A DNA stretch of 64,000 bases from Gymnopilus junonius (lineage: Eukaryota > Basidiomycota > Agaricomycetes > Agaricales > Galerinaceae), in contig JADNYJ010000046.1 of the NCBI GenBank assembly GCA_015501075.1, positions 124,001 through 188,000 of the forward strand. The letters are read 5' to 3'. Position numbers and translations under genes: made by a program. Position 1 is the stretch's first letter; each line of letters starts with the position of its first letter. The notes beneath the pieces were generated by a model. It worked only from the letters and a program-made list of their open reading frames with translations, did no database searches and was not told the origin of the DNA. This document shows positions 21,473 through 33,794 of the stretch, piece after piece.

Positions 21473-22235
21473 CTAGAACCCTTGATTAGTGCGTGTCGAT
21501 ATGTGTGATATCGGCAATCCACCTTTTATAGACCTCCTTCCTTCCTGTGAGATGGATAAAGTAACGTTGATAATTTTCGTTCCTGGAAGCCGATTAATGC
21601 GCACGAGATTGCAGAAAACTCGGTTATACAGTACAGGGACGTAAGCCGTCAAGTTTTTAAAGCATCACAAATTCAGTTGAAGTATGGCATAGAATTGGAA
21701 CCTGAAGAGGTTGTAGATATAAAAGCTTAGATTAGTTGAACGTTGGTAGAAAGGAAAATCAATTGAATTTCCGATGACAGGGAATGCAAGGGAAATGGTC
21801 AACAAAGACAAACTCTAGTACGTAATCTTAGTTTGCCCAGGTCTGGGCCTCCTCCGAACCTTGACAAGTTGACACTGTATATTCGCAGAAATTGGCCATC
21901 TCTTTGCCCTTGTCTCTGGAAGATCTGAGCTATACTTTTATATCTTGGGAAGGCCGGCCTAACCATATCTTTGGAGTATTCAAGCGCGACCTCGCTACCA
22001 GCCTACGTTCCATCTCGGAGTTCCTCTTTACTTCTGTTCAGCTGGTCTTCGCCTCAAACCACGCTCTAGACGGGCTGCAAGCTCTTTCACAAGCTTGGGG
22101 CTGCTGACTTGTGTGTTTTATTAGTCGCTTCTCTGAAGGGGTGTTTGAGGGTGATACACGCCTTCTCCGTATCTTTGTCACGCCTTCTCTTGACCTTGCG
22201 CATCAACTACAAACTTATCCAGTTGCTCAACGTTG
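21473..22235. other. 5' region of F-box copy 2 and upstream region of the Kre9-like gene
   Basis: Carries leader sequence of F-box copy 2, then ~21893-22090, the uninterrupted counterpart of the sequence into which the long-TIR element inserted. No convincing coding frame. Confidence 0.5.
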
Positions 22236-23121
22236 ATGTTTGCATTCACTTTGCATATTCTTGCGCTGTATACAATCTCATTGCTCCTACCATCTTTGGC
22301 GGCCATATTTCCGACCAAGCCCATCTCGACCACAGTCTACAACGCTGGTGCACCTGCGCAGATTTCTTGGACTGAAGATGGACGGAGACCGCTGTTAAAT
22401 GCGACTTATGGGCTTAGGATTGATCTATATGCTGGCAATAGTGTAAGTGTTATAGAAGTCATTCAGCGTTATCTTCATTCTGGCGTGGACGCCGATGCTT
22501 TCAACTTAAATTTATCGTCTCTTCCATGGCTCAGTCTTCCTGGCGACGCTCGCTGACTTCCATTCTTGATTAACTTCCTGACCGCAGACGTACTTAGCGA
22601 CACTGGCGCGGGATTTGTCTGCTCTTTCTCTGAACACGACTGTATACATTCCGACCAACATTCCCAAGAACTATCATACCTAGCAAGTTTTTTTCTGCCC
22701 CTTCCATTCTTTTCATAACTCACACACAAGTCAAAGTATCCTCCGGTTCATAACCTCGGAACCTGCTATGACGATCTACACTTCCGATTTCGCCATCAAT
22801 CCGTCGCCTTTCACCGCTCATCCCAAGCCTTCCTCATCTCGCTCATCCACGAGTTCTAGGTCACTTACCGGATCCCCTTCACTCTCTGCCGAGTTAGGCG
22901 CGACGACCACGATAACAAGCACCGTCATCTCTCGGGTTTTACCAACTTCAAGTCCCCAGGGATCGAATTCCAGAAGCCTGAGGGGGTTGCTCAGCCTTGA
23001 ACAACACAGGAGGGGAAGACCTTTGAGCGAAAGGAGGAATTATATAGATATGGAAAAAGTGAAGTTTCGTTTGGTATTTATCGTTTGGCCGACTCTGGTC
23101 GGACTATCAATGGCGTGGTAG
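22236..23121 (+). CDS. Kre9/Knh1-like secreted or GPI-type surface protein
   Basis: Three exons: 22236-22442, 22588-22682 and 22731-23121. A signal peptide (MFAFTLHILALYTISLLLPS) precedes the family core (TTVYNAGAPAQISWTEDGR, YGLRIDLYAGNS, TYLATLARDLS, NTTVYIPTNIPKNY, ILRFITSEPAMTIYTSDFAI). The core is followed by a Ser/Thr-rich stalk (SSSRSSTSSRSLTGSPSLS) and a hydrophobic tail (VFIVWPTLVGLSMAW) that could serve as anchor signal. This matches the Ser-Thr-rich GPI-anchored membrane family that includes yeast Kre9/Knh1, linked to beta-1,6-glucan and wall assembly. Intron 2 (22683-22730, 48 nt) starts GCAAGT, a GC-AG intron; this splice alone keeps the conserved RFITSEPAMT block in frame. Confidence 0.78.
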
Positions 23122-23947
23122 AAGATACTTCCTGGCAGAGCATCATCGACTCCGAATATATTCTCCTTTGATGGTCTTGAGGATTGAAAATCAGTTTTGT
23201 TATGGCCCTTTGGAAGTCAGCGGACGAGCATTGCATCCACTTGCTTTCGGAATGCTGCCTTCCTCAGGAGGTATCACGCTTGACCAGTCTATCATAGAGA
23301 CCCAGATAGTCCTGAAACAGATTCAAAGGACACTGATCGACGTCGCCTAATTTGAGCTCCTTCATCAGCGACCGATCCCACTTGATGTGAATCCTTCGGC
23401 AGAAAAGTTCGAGTCAGTTAAAAATGATCAAACCGCAACAGCGCTCTCTTATATTTAAGCTGTACATGGAGAGATGAGCCGAGTCCGCCAATTGCGTAGT
23501 TGACAAGGAGAGCGCCGTATGTATAATGTCGATCATGATGCATCCAGATACCTGATTGTTGCCCAAATGTTGTACGGTTAGGGGTCCAACATTCAGCATA
23601 GAGTGAACTGCGTTGGCTCCGCGATGAAGTACTTATCGTGCCTTTTGCATTCCCCTGCTCCGTTAGAAGCGACGTCCATGTGTTTTCCATAAAGTTGTCC
23701 TAGAAACCGGACAATATATATATGACGGCAGCGCCATTGTCAAAAGAAGTGATAGGCAGTCACGGATCTATCAATAATTGCCAGCGTGTACGCTGTCGTC
23801 GACGACGTTGAGCAAAGGTTCCAAGCTTTCCCTTTTCTTGTTCACCTAGCTCGACGGAGCAGCCTCCGAAATTAGGCTGTGTACATTGTCGTCATCTCCG
23901 AAAGCTCGGACAAACAGCCACACTGCGCACCTTCTACTCTGACCACA
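23122..23947. other. Spacer between the Kre9-like and eisosome genes
   Basis: Contains a minus-strand frame at 23690-23418 with no recognised family, and an AT stretch near 23718. It must include the promoter of the eisosome gene. Nothing else supported. Confidence 0.35.
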
Positions 23948-26900
23948 ATGTTCAAGACAGCGGCGACAAGAATCGCCCACAATTCCACCATCCCAGCCCT
24001 GGGGGGTAATCAGGATTTGAGGCCCTTGCAGGACCTCATTACCGCTGAGAAGGCGGTGCTAATATCGTGTGTATTGTTCTGTATCTGTGGAGTTATGAAT
24101 GCTGACATTTTGCAAGGTTACAAAAGCTCAGCGTTGACTATTCCAAAGCCTCAGAGGCCTTGAGGACATGGGGGCTTAATGAAGGAGATGATCTCGGCGT
24201 GAGTTCACCTTCGTGTTACTCGATTCAGCCTTTATTGATGAACAATTCCAAAAGGACATTCTCAGCGCGTCGACCACTATTCTCAACCACTACGCTTCTG
24301 CCTTGTCTCAATATGCGTCTCACGGACACGCTGTGCGTGATCATCTAAAGGCTATTCGTACCAGAGAGGAATCTCTGGAGGACCTGAAACGCCGTAGGCG
24401 AACAGTTCATCGAAAGGCTGAAGATGCCGAGAAGAAACTTAGCAAGATGAACCCAGAGCATAAGAATCTTCAGATGCAAACTGAGACTCTGAACCGTCTC
24501 AGAGATGAGATCCGGACTATGGATTCGGATATCATGCTAGAAGAGGCTGCGCTGGGCGACTTCAAGCGAACGGCGACCAGAATGTTCATGGGCCTCAAGT
24601 TTGGTGGTTTACAGGAATGTTGCGAAAAGGGAAAGGTATTCTCAACCTTTACTCTATATTCATCATTTACTAATGACTTTTAGATTGTCGCAGAATACGG
24701 AAAGGTGATAATATCTGTAAGTTGTGTGCAACTGTGATGTGTTTACTTTTACTCATGAACGTTGTACAGGAAATTTCGGAGGAGCTCACGCAACCCGGCC
24801 TCCCGCGTGTACTATATTATGGGCAGAGCAGGACAGAACACTTCGTAGCTGAGACTCACCGAGCCATCGACGACATCGCCCTTCAAACTGTTCCATCAGT
24901 AGGATTCCGCGATCGCCGTCACTATGATGGTACTCTGCCAGATGTGCACGATCAGACACCACTCCCATCCATTCCTCAAGAGATGCCACCGCCGGAACCT
25001 CAGTCGGCCTTCCAGTTCTCAGCTCCAGCTGAGAGCCAGAGTACCTTGGGTCCAGTATCCAATCTAAGTTCTGGTCCGTGGTCATCCAATGATTATAAAC
25101 CTCAACCAGTGCTGCCACCGGTCAACACTGATTATCTTTCCACTGGAAAGCCTTATGATGACAAGGGCTCAGGTGTCACTGTGAACACTGGAGGTAGTTC
25201 GTTCTTGAATCAGCCTTTCTCTCCTCAACTGCCTCAAGCACCTCAACTGTCGAGTCCTAGCTTCTCTCAAGGTCAAAACGGACCGCCTCAAATTCCAGGA
25301 TTGACATTACAGACTGTAGACGACTTTGGACTCAACATCAATTCCCGTTCGGATGGACCAATCGATACATCTAACACCTCCGGTGGAAGGTTTGCCACTT
25401 TTCCTGTCAAGACGCGTGCACCAGGTTCGTCTGGTGGATATAGCTTGTCAGATTCGCCGCCACGACATGAACAAGAGCCGTCCTTCTCTGCTTCTATCGC
25501 TGAGGCATTGGACGATAGGATGTCGCAGGAGACAGGTGGTGCTACCGAGGGCACTGACAGACATCGGATGACGCCTTGGGGCAGGAATGGGCACGCTCAA
25601 CCTCTTCCGCCACCGCCTGGAGCTGCGTTGCCGGCGGATATGTCAAATGGGTGGTCCGGTTCAAATACTACTAGGGATGAGGCGCTCCAGGTACCGTCGA
25701 GTCATGGAAGGGGGGCCCAGAGGTTGTCGAGTAACGATGACGCGCTGCTTGCCTATATGACTATGGGAAGTGTGGATGAAGAAGAGGAACAGAACCATGA
25801 AGGACCGACTACGGACGGGCCTGGACCTGGTGGATCTCAGATCGTCCCACAATCTCAAGCTCAAGCTCAGCCTCAGCCTCTCTCTCGGTCTCAATCTCAA
25901 TCTCAACCTGACTTTATGGCACCTCCTTCCCAAGAAGATGAGCAACATAGGATTAGCCGGCATGTTCGCTTTGGGGAGGTCGAGGACGTGGATGAGGAGA
26001 TGGAAAAGAGGGAGTCGTTGGAGAAGGAAAGGCAAGGACAGGAACCTGTGGGTGGTGATAGGAGTCGACTCGTGGAGTCTCCGCAACCGGACAAGGTAGC
26101 TGAGAGTGAGCCGGAACAAGGTATATATTGTTAATGTTTAACTCGGAATTTTGAGCTTACCTGCCTTCTATTATAGGACCTGTTGAACCAAGTAAAGTTC
26201 CAGAAGGGATTTCGCCGGCTAGCATTGGCTCTAGCAACAACGACAGACAACGCCGTGTCCCAGCTCCTTCATTTATCCCGGAGGATGAGAGGGCTCTCAA
26301 TGCCGCTGCTGCTCGTGAAGTGACTAAGGAACTGGAGGCCCTCAAAATCAACCCTCCTTTGAGCCCAGTAGAAGTTGGCCAAGGACGGCGCGAGCGGAAC
26401 GAGCAACCTCTATCACCTGTTGAACGCGGTCGGATGCCATTTACCACTACCATCGGTGGTGCTACTGGGTACAATGATCAACCAAGAAGTGGGCGGGATT
26501 TGTCACCTCTTCCACCCCCTTCGATGCCGTTTGCCAATCGTTCAGTGTCGCCTCACCCTTATGCTGAGCTTAATCCCAATCCAGCGACTTCCTCTCCATA
26601 TGGACCACCCTATAGCAGTAACAACTCTCCAAGCCCGTCTTACCAGCAAGGACCTTATTCAAACCAAAGCCCATATGGGTCGCCAGCTCAGGGATACACC
26701 CAGCCTTCATACGACCCCCAGAACCAAGGTCCAATCCCCACATCTTCCTCTTCCTCCCTTCCTCCGAGGTTCCAAGCCCTCCAGCAACAACAATCCTTAG
26801 AGAACCCTATACCGCCTCGGTTTCAGGCAGCTGCAAGATCCCAGAGCCCAGGATCACCCATTCACAGCTCGCTTCCACCTCGGTTTCAGACCGGTGATTC

Positions 26901-27578
26901 CCCCAAGGTTCCGGCGCCGGCATTGAATCTGCCTGAGCGAACCTCGTCACCTTCACAGCAGGAGCAACAGACCCAGCCTGAACAAAGTGGAGGACGATTG
27001 CAAGCTTTAAAGGCCGCTGCTGCCGGGGAAACGTCTTCAGTGTCAGGTTCAGCTGGGAATACCTTTTTAGGACACCACCCGAGTATCCTAGTCCTAGACA
27101 GTTGGGGGCATCGCCAGCGTGGAACAAGTCGAGTTCCTCCCTTAATTTGAAGAGTCCTTCGCCCGCGTTGGGTGCGCCTGCACCTGGAGCAAGAACGATC
27201 TCGGCAGCGGCTTTTAAGAGGCCCAGGAACACGAGTTCTGATACGCTCCACGGTGGAAGTGGCAGTGGTGAATTCGTGAAGAAGAGTTTGCCAAGCTCAC
27301 CTTATCCAAGGAGAGATACAAATGCTAGCGAGACTGCGCCTCCGCCTCCGCCTGCTCCTGTTCCTGCACAGATAGCTGCGCCTGCTCCTGACTCTGGAGC
27401 CAGGCCCCTGAGCACGCTGGCTGACGGCGACGATGACCACTACGACTATATCAGCGCATATGTCAACAATAGCAACCCTAATAGCCCCTCAAGAGGCGAG
27501 TTTGCACCGAATGCGAATAGTGGTGGTGGATATGGAGAGGGAAAGTTTGCGACGGATCTGGATTCTGGGTTGCGGTGA
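23948..27578 (+). CDS. Pil1/Lsp1-type eisosome BAR protein with a long disordered C-terminus
   Basis: Exons 23948-24066, 24117-24198, 24255-24635, 24684-24716, 24770-26120 and 26177-27578, all phase-consistent. Residues 1-~240 are the PIL1 BAR-like domain (DLRPLQDLITAEKAVL, RTWGLNEGDDLG, ESLEDLKRRRRTVHRKAEDA, KGKIVAEYGKVIIS). Pil1-family proteins shape plasma-membrane furrows (eisosomes). Yeast Pil1 is only ~340 residues; here ~850 more follow, rich in P, S, Q and G. They include three PPRFQ motifs (~26760, ~26811 and ~26877), SP sites, an SQAQAQPQ stretch and a YDYISAY motif near the end. The frame slips once at a T5 run (27064-27068), where one more T would restore PPEYPSPRQLGASP. The tail suggests a scaffold for SH3 or kinase partners, which is inference. 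Confidence 0.85.
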
Positions 27579-28933
27579 GCGTCTGCCTCGAAATGAACGG
27601 CTTATGATTTGTTTCTTTTCTCTTTGGTGAGTGAGATATGCCAAGATTATATGCATTCGTAGTTGCTGATTCATTTTAATATAGTTATCTCAAAAGCATC
27701 TTGAGTTTTCTCGATTTAATTCCTTTATTCTCTTCTTATACCATCAACGCGTGTCGTTTTCTGTTGATATCAAAATATCATGTATACAAGGTGCAAGGTG
27801 CCTCCTTCCCCACAAATCTCTTACAAAGCCGGTTCTGTATGGGAATTAATTTAATTTATGTCTGATGTCTCCGTATTTGTTGTATTACGCTTAATTATTT
27901 CCTCTTGTCTCCTCTTGCATAGTAATAATAAGAAAGACGGTCTTCGCGAAGGCTAGATAATTTGACAGACTCACACTTGCGCTTCACACAGGTGAACTCT
28001 TATTTACTGTTTATTCATAACTTTCAACCTTAGCTTCAACTTTCAAGCGCCTTGGGTAAGACTGCCACCTCCTTGTGCAACGGCCGAACTCGGCCGACTT
28101 CCCAAATCCCTAGCTCCACTTGTGGGGACGGACCGCCGGCATTCGGTGATCCGCTTCCCAAATATAGATTGGCCGTCTATTCCTGGAGCCTGGAGGCTCT
28201 TTTTGTCGACCCATTCCGTCTGACCTTCACTGAACAACATCCTCTTTGGCCATGGCGCTTGCTGGATAACCAACGCTCAGGGATTATTAACTCGAAACTT
28301 CAATTCCCTCGCCCGATTCTGTGGCTTTTTGCATGATACTATTCAAGTCCACGTCGCCGGATAGGTTCATTGGAAAAGCCGTGACGATTTCCTCCGAGAA
28401 TGTTAAAATTTTGAATGCAAGGTTCTTTCCTCATACTTTTTACCCAGCAACCCCATTTACGGTTCGATTGCCCTAATCGTTGATCGGAAGATGATTCTTC
28501 CCTTCGGCCACAAGCCACTACAGTGACTACACTTGTTGACTCCGGAAGCCAGAATGCTCGAGAATTTTAAATGTTGAAGTCATGATTAAGCAAAAGCTCA
28601 AAATTTAACGCAGAGCTATGAAGTCTAGAGAGCTCTACAATTCTGGAAATCCTGTGGTATGCAGTCCTCGCTTTCGCTCTCAGCACTGTATGAGCAATGC
28701 CCATGGATAGATTGCCCGAAATCCGATGGTTGCTAGACAAAGACTTCAAAATTTTAGGAGCCATGGCGTTTGAACTCCCTTATCGCATCTTATCGTTCGA
28801 AGCGGAATGCTTTTGGAAGTTCGATCATGATATTATTATCTTGACTCGATCGAGTGGGGCGAATACATAAATATGTATTTGATTTTGATTTTGTTCCTTT
28901 CTTCACCACAAAACCTACCCTCTCATCTTCCTG
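27579..28933. other. Spacer between the eisosome and permease genes
   Basis: Holds the 3' UTR of the eisosome gene (AT-rich to ~27950) and the promoter region of the permease. Frames at 28052-28336 (+) and 28273-28043 (-) are mirror-strand overlaps without motifs. No RNA gene seen. Confidence 0.4.
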
Positions 28934-31507
28934 ATGGACAGCAAGAGCGAAAAGGGCGTTGTCGAAATCTCAACTGACAGCGTCTCTCGCGTTGACAAGT
29001 ATGAATTTTACGACCCATCCAAGGAGAGCATATGGACGCGCGTAGGCTTAAACTTGGAGAGCTTCAAGCGTGCGCCAGGAACCACAGGGTAAGTTTTTTT
29101 TGCTCATCTTCAAGCGGTCTGTTCCAACTCTTTCTACCTTATTATAGAGGGCAAGTCATTGCTGGACAACACAATGTCGAGGATATCGAGCATGTACAAG
29201 CTGATGGGCCGATGCTGCAACAGAAGCTCAAACCACGACACTTGAAAATGATCGCCGTTGGTTAGTCCTGTTCCTCAAGTCGTCTGTTACCTGCACTGAT
29301 ACGACGCCTTTTTGGAAAGGTGGAAGCATCGGCACCGGTCTTTTCGTTGGTTCCGGCCTCGCCCTTCGCCAAGGAGGCCCAGTTGGTGTCCTCATCGCTT
29401 GGGTTCTTATTGGAGCCATGTTGGTCAACATCACTCAGGTGAGCTACTTTTTTCCAACGAATAACGAATCACCTCTCACTGTATCAAGGCACTTGGTGAA
29501 ATGGCTATTTTATATCCAGTCTCAGGAGGATTCTATACCCTTGCCGTTCGGTTCTTGGACCCTTCTTTCGCATTTTCTATGGGATGGAACTATATCCTTC
29601 AATGGGCTGTCACATTACCACTGGAACTCACTGTTGCCGTTACGACGGTGCAGTATTGGGGAGAAGATCTAATGCCTGTAGCTGCTTGGATTACGATATT
29701 CTGGATGATCATCAGTAAGCACGATTTTCCTTTCCTTGGTCACAGCTAATAGCTCGACCAGTTGTCCTCTCTATATTTGGAACTGTCGCTTTTGCTGAAG
29801 AAGAGTTCTGGTCATCATGTCTGAAGCTGCTCATTGTCGTGATGTTCGTTATTATCGGAATGTAAGTGGAATTTCAGGTGACGTTTTGGTTGGTCGTCTG
29901 ACCATCCTGTATAGTATTTGCGTATGCGGAGGGGCGAGGTCAGGCAGCCTTTACGACCATTATATTGGAGGAAGTTTCTGGCAAGAACCCGGTCCCTTTG
30001 CGAACGGCTTCAAAGGTGTCTGCGCAGTGTTTGTGACGGCCGCATTCTCTTTTGGTTCGTCCCTTGCAAATATTCTTTGATGGCGCGTAAGTGAGATTTC
30101 CATCCAGCTGGCACTGAGATCGTTGGCCTCGCCGCTAGCGAAACCCCAAACCCTCGGGAAACAATGCCTTCCGCCGTCAAGGGAACCTTTTGGCGCATTG
30201 TAAGTGGACTTAAAATAACCATCAATGCCTCTCTAAAGCGTTGTTAACAGACTATAATTTACATCACTTCCCTGACAATCATTGGCCTCCTCGTTCCCTA
30301 TACGGAAACTCGTCTCTTCGGAGGCAGTGGCTCGAACGCGTCACCATTTGTTATTATCCTTGACAACGCCAGGATCCATGGACTGAGCCGTGAGTCTAAG
30401 ATTTTGACTTGGGTATACTTCTTAATTGACCATCCATATCTAGACTTGGTCAACTTGACTATTTGCATCTCCGTTTTGTCTATCGGCATGTCCAGCGTGT
30501 ACGCTACATCCAGAACGCTAGTCGCTCTCGCGGAAACTGGATATGCTCCAAATTTCTTCTCATATGGTAATATTTTATCGTACATTTGATCGAACGTTCT
30601 TCTGAAAATCATGCAGTGGACAAAGCTGGGCGGCCTCTTTTCGCTCTCATCTTCATTCTGGCATGCGGAGCGATTGCATATGTCAATACAGCAGCGGCTG
30701 GCGATGTCGTTTGTAAGATCACTCTTTTTTTGACCTCGTGTCTTGGTTCACAGTTAATTTTGTTTTCCAGTCACTTGGCTTCTTGGTTTGTCTGCTCTCT
30801 CTACTCTCTTCACATGGCTATCAATCTGCCTCTGCCAGTTCGTAAATTCCTTCATTAAATTTAAATTTATCTCAGATCGGCCTCTATCCAGCATTCGCTT
30901 CCGCCGCGCATGGAAGGTTCAAGGACATTCTCTCGAAGAGCTTCCTTTCCAAGCTCTTGGAGGTGTCTGGGGCTCCTGGTTTGGTGTTATTCTTATCATC
31001 CTCGTTTTAATCGCCCAATTTTACGTTGTAAGATTGATTTTCAACGAGAAAATGACGAACGTTTACATTTGTTCTATAGGCGATCTGGCCCATTGGTGGC
31101 ATGAATCCCAATCCTGGACTTGTTGCTCAAGGCTTCTTCCGTAAGCTCAATTATATACTTTCTCGTGATTATCGACTCATGGTGGGTTACAGAGGCATAC
31201 CTTGCCTTGCCTATAATGATTCTGTTTTATATCGTTGGATATCTTTGGAAGCGAACGCGCCCTCTGCGTGCTCATGAGATCGATCTCGACGTACGTCCCT
31301 GTTATTTTGCCTCGATGCCTTCTCAAACCCGTTGCATTGTCTTCAGACTGGGCGTAAGAGTTGGTTGACCGTCGAAGAAATGCGCGAAGTATGTCCTCTA
31401 CTATCTTTATCATTACAATGCTGATGCTTACTGTTCTTCAGTACCGTGCTGAACGGGCTCGAGCCCCATTTTATATCCGCATATACCGCATGCTTTTCAC
31501 GAATTAG
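28934..31507 (+). CDS. Amino-acid permease (APC superfamily, YAT/Gap1-type)
   Basis: Plasma-membrane proton/amino-acid symporter. ATG 28934, stop TAG 31505-31507, about a dozen short introns. The soluble N-terminus ([16 protein letters not shown]) leads to the family's first helix and substrate motif [20 protein letters not shown]. Further segments are [52 protein letters not shown], the helix 6 signature [20 protein letters not shown], and [20 protein letters not shown]. The C-terminal tail ends [12 protein letters not shown]. About 12 membrane spans and full expected length. The motifs match fungal amino-acid permeases; the substrate cannot be told from sequence. It converges with the DUF4419 gene 230 bases downstream. 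Confidence 0.9.
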
Positions 31508-31737
31508 CTACGAATGTCTTTTCGAGTATCCTTATATTAGGATCCTGTTGTAATTATATACCTCCTCGCGCTCATGTTTTTACGCTAGTACACCACGCAG
31601 TCATACTATAATATAATCATTTCATTCTCGTATTTCGCAAGGCCATAAGGTTGTCGTTCTCCCAAATATATGTCAGCGCATCGGTCACTTTCGTGTCGAT
31701 ACATCCATCAAGGGCCGTTCGTACATTCCCCACAAAT

Positions 31738-33116
31738 TCATGAAAACATTACATTCGCTACGAACATCTCCAAACAAAAGTCAGCCTTGATGAACATGAA
31801 CCATTCGGGCGATGGCCGAAGCGCATCCCTTTCCTCGCCTTCAATCGCACTTGCTAGATGCCCTGAAACCATCACACATTCGAAGAGTTCCCCATTGTCA
31901 TCCAGCTTGATTGCCACTTCGCAAAATCCAACTGGAATATCTGAAGTCTCGATGGCACTGTACTGGACGTCGTCGACTGAAAGTGGTTCAATTGTTTTCA
32001 TGCCAAGGTTGTATGGGATCGGCTTTGGAGCACTCGACAGGGGGGGTCCAATCCACTTGCCCTGGTGTGTCCATACACAAAACGCAGTGATCCAGCCTGA
32101 AATATAGGTCGGACCTGAGCCACCTGGATGATAGTGACATATACTATTCCAGAACGTGCTCTCAGGCTGGCCTTCAAACGCGCTGACGAACCGCGATAGG
32201 ATAGGACGTAGAAGGGCCGCCCACTTCGCGGGCTCTTCGCCGAACTCGCTGAGTTTGTCCACCCGTGCTAGAACTTTTTCCCAGTCCACCTTCTCACCTT
32301 CAAGAGTAATTGATGGGATACCGCACCGCAACACTATCTTGCGGGTAAAGTAGCTGAATATAAGTAACATAAATAATCAAAGATCAGGTAGTGTAAGGAC
32401 ACCTTACGCATCCATAGTGGCCATCATCAGGACAGAACAGATCACTGTGTCACTGTGGGTGGTCGTGGAGAAGTCAGGGAGGATCCAAGCTTGAAGCTCG
32501 GGATCAACAACCTGTCGTATGCTCAGAGCTTTCCGTGCATTCATTGATAATGAAGCTGCATACCTTTTCCTGGATCTCGTCCGCCAGCCTATTAGCGAGC
32601 AGGCCAAAATCAACGGTATATCGTGTTCCAATGCCATAAAGAACGACTTCCTCCTTACCCTGATGGGCAACAAAATGAGATCGAAGGTCATCCGCATGGG
32701 CGTTTACACTGCATCTATTAGGATCCCCAGGATAAATGACGTAGAGAGAATTTATTGACTTACTAGAAGTTAAACTGAGAAAGGATTGCAATCCAAACAT
32801 CGTCAGGTCTGCATGAACAGATTTAAGAATTGCCAATTACAAGAAGAACAGGATCGAAGAATGCACCTTATAGAGAGATGATGGTGATTATTGTACGCCT
32901 GAATAATCGTGTTGATGAAACCATTATGCTGCCCTTGGATAGAGCCTATCTTGGATTGGGTGACAGAGGATTGAAGAAGCTCTGCACAGATGTTCTCTTT
33001 ACTCCTTTCCCCCATACGTTTTTGAGCAAGTCCTCGGCTTTTGCAATTCTGGCGTCTTGCCGTGACAGAACGACGGGATCGGCGTTGTGTTTGGCCACTT
33101 TAAAGTGAATAGGCAT
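31738..33116 (-). CDS. DUF4419 family protein
   Basis: Six or so exons. Start ATG 33116 (MPIHFKVAKHNADPVVLS), stop TGA 31740-31738. Conserved landmarks in order are GFINTIIQAYNNHHHL, RPDDVWIAILSQFNFY, VNAHADDLRSHFV, a TTTHSDTVICSVLMMATMDA exon, YFTRKIVLRCGIPSITLEG, then GGSGPTYISGWITAFCVW and VGFCEVAIKLDDNG. These are hallmarks of DUF4419, a domain of unknown biochemical role common and expanded in basidiomycetes. Spliced length (~400 residues) is normal for the family and no break is visible. Confidence 0.82.
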
Positions 33117-33794
33117 ACTGATGAGGGCGTAGGGAAGAATGGGTGTTAAATGGTTGAAGGCCCAACATCCAAGTAGAGGCCTTATATGGGTGCCACGCGT
33201 GTCATAATTATAGGTATGTACAGGCTTGTGTATAAGACCTCGGTAGCAACGGCTATCATTCGTCGAAAGGGGCCGCCTCGCTAGCTTTAACCTTCCGCAA
33301 TTTCGAGGCAAGTGCTGCAGGAATAAAAATTTACTAGGTTATTAGGTTCGATGAAATTTTATCAGCATGCGGCATTAATCTGACAACCCTTTCGCTCCAA
33401 CTGCCAGGGGGAGAACCAAAGTTATATACCAAAATTTCAAAATTTCAAGCACAAGACTGTCAGAACATCAGGCTGTCACTCCCGCCGATGCTTCAAGTTG
33501 AGTCTTGGTCCAAATACTACCAACTGAACATTGATTGGATAAACTGCTAGAAAGGCAGAGGACTCGGAATCGAGATTCGATAAGTACATATATAATGCTA
33601 TTTGCACTTCCTCGTAAACTTTTCCCAGAGAAATGCAGTAAAAAACCAGTTTCTAGAATCGGGTCGTGAAGCACAGCAACGGGGAGAAATTAACATGGCG
33701 GGTTTTGCGATGCACTGCAGTGCTGACGTCGACAGTCGTCACGATCACATGACGTGACTCATTGTGACACAGTTGTAACAGGCCGTCGAATCTG
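33117..33794. other. Spacer between DUF4419 gene and BTB remnant
   Basis: Promoter side of the DUF4419 gene plus 3' flank of the broken BTB gene. No convincing coding frame, RNA gene or repeat. Confidence 0.4.

Larger units (their letters stand above)
16500..22090. repeat. Tandem segmental duplication of an F-box gene unit
   Basis: Unit A covers ~16500-19800 (including an inserted element) and unit B ~19803-22090. Each holds an F-box gene on the minus strand, a similar 5' leader region and a similar flank. Matching flank sequence includes TCTCTGGAAGA at ~21913 against CCTCTGGAAGA at ~18616, and AGGCCGGCCTAAC at ~21951 against AGGCAGGCCTAAC at ~19686. The outer limits are approximate, because similarity fades rather than stopping at a sharp border. 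Confidence 0.7.

Noticed and set aside
23418..23690. 90-codon minus-strand frame downstream of the Kre9-like gene.
   Set aside because: No recognisable domain, overlapping frames on both strands, no splice partner found. Could be a remnant but unsupported.
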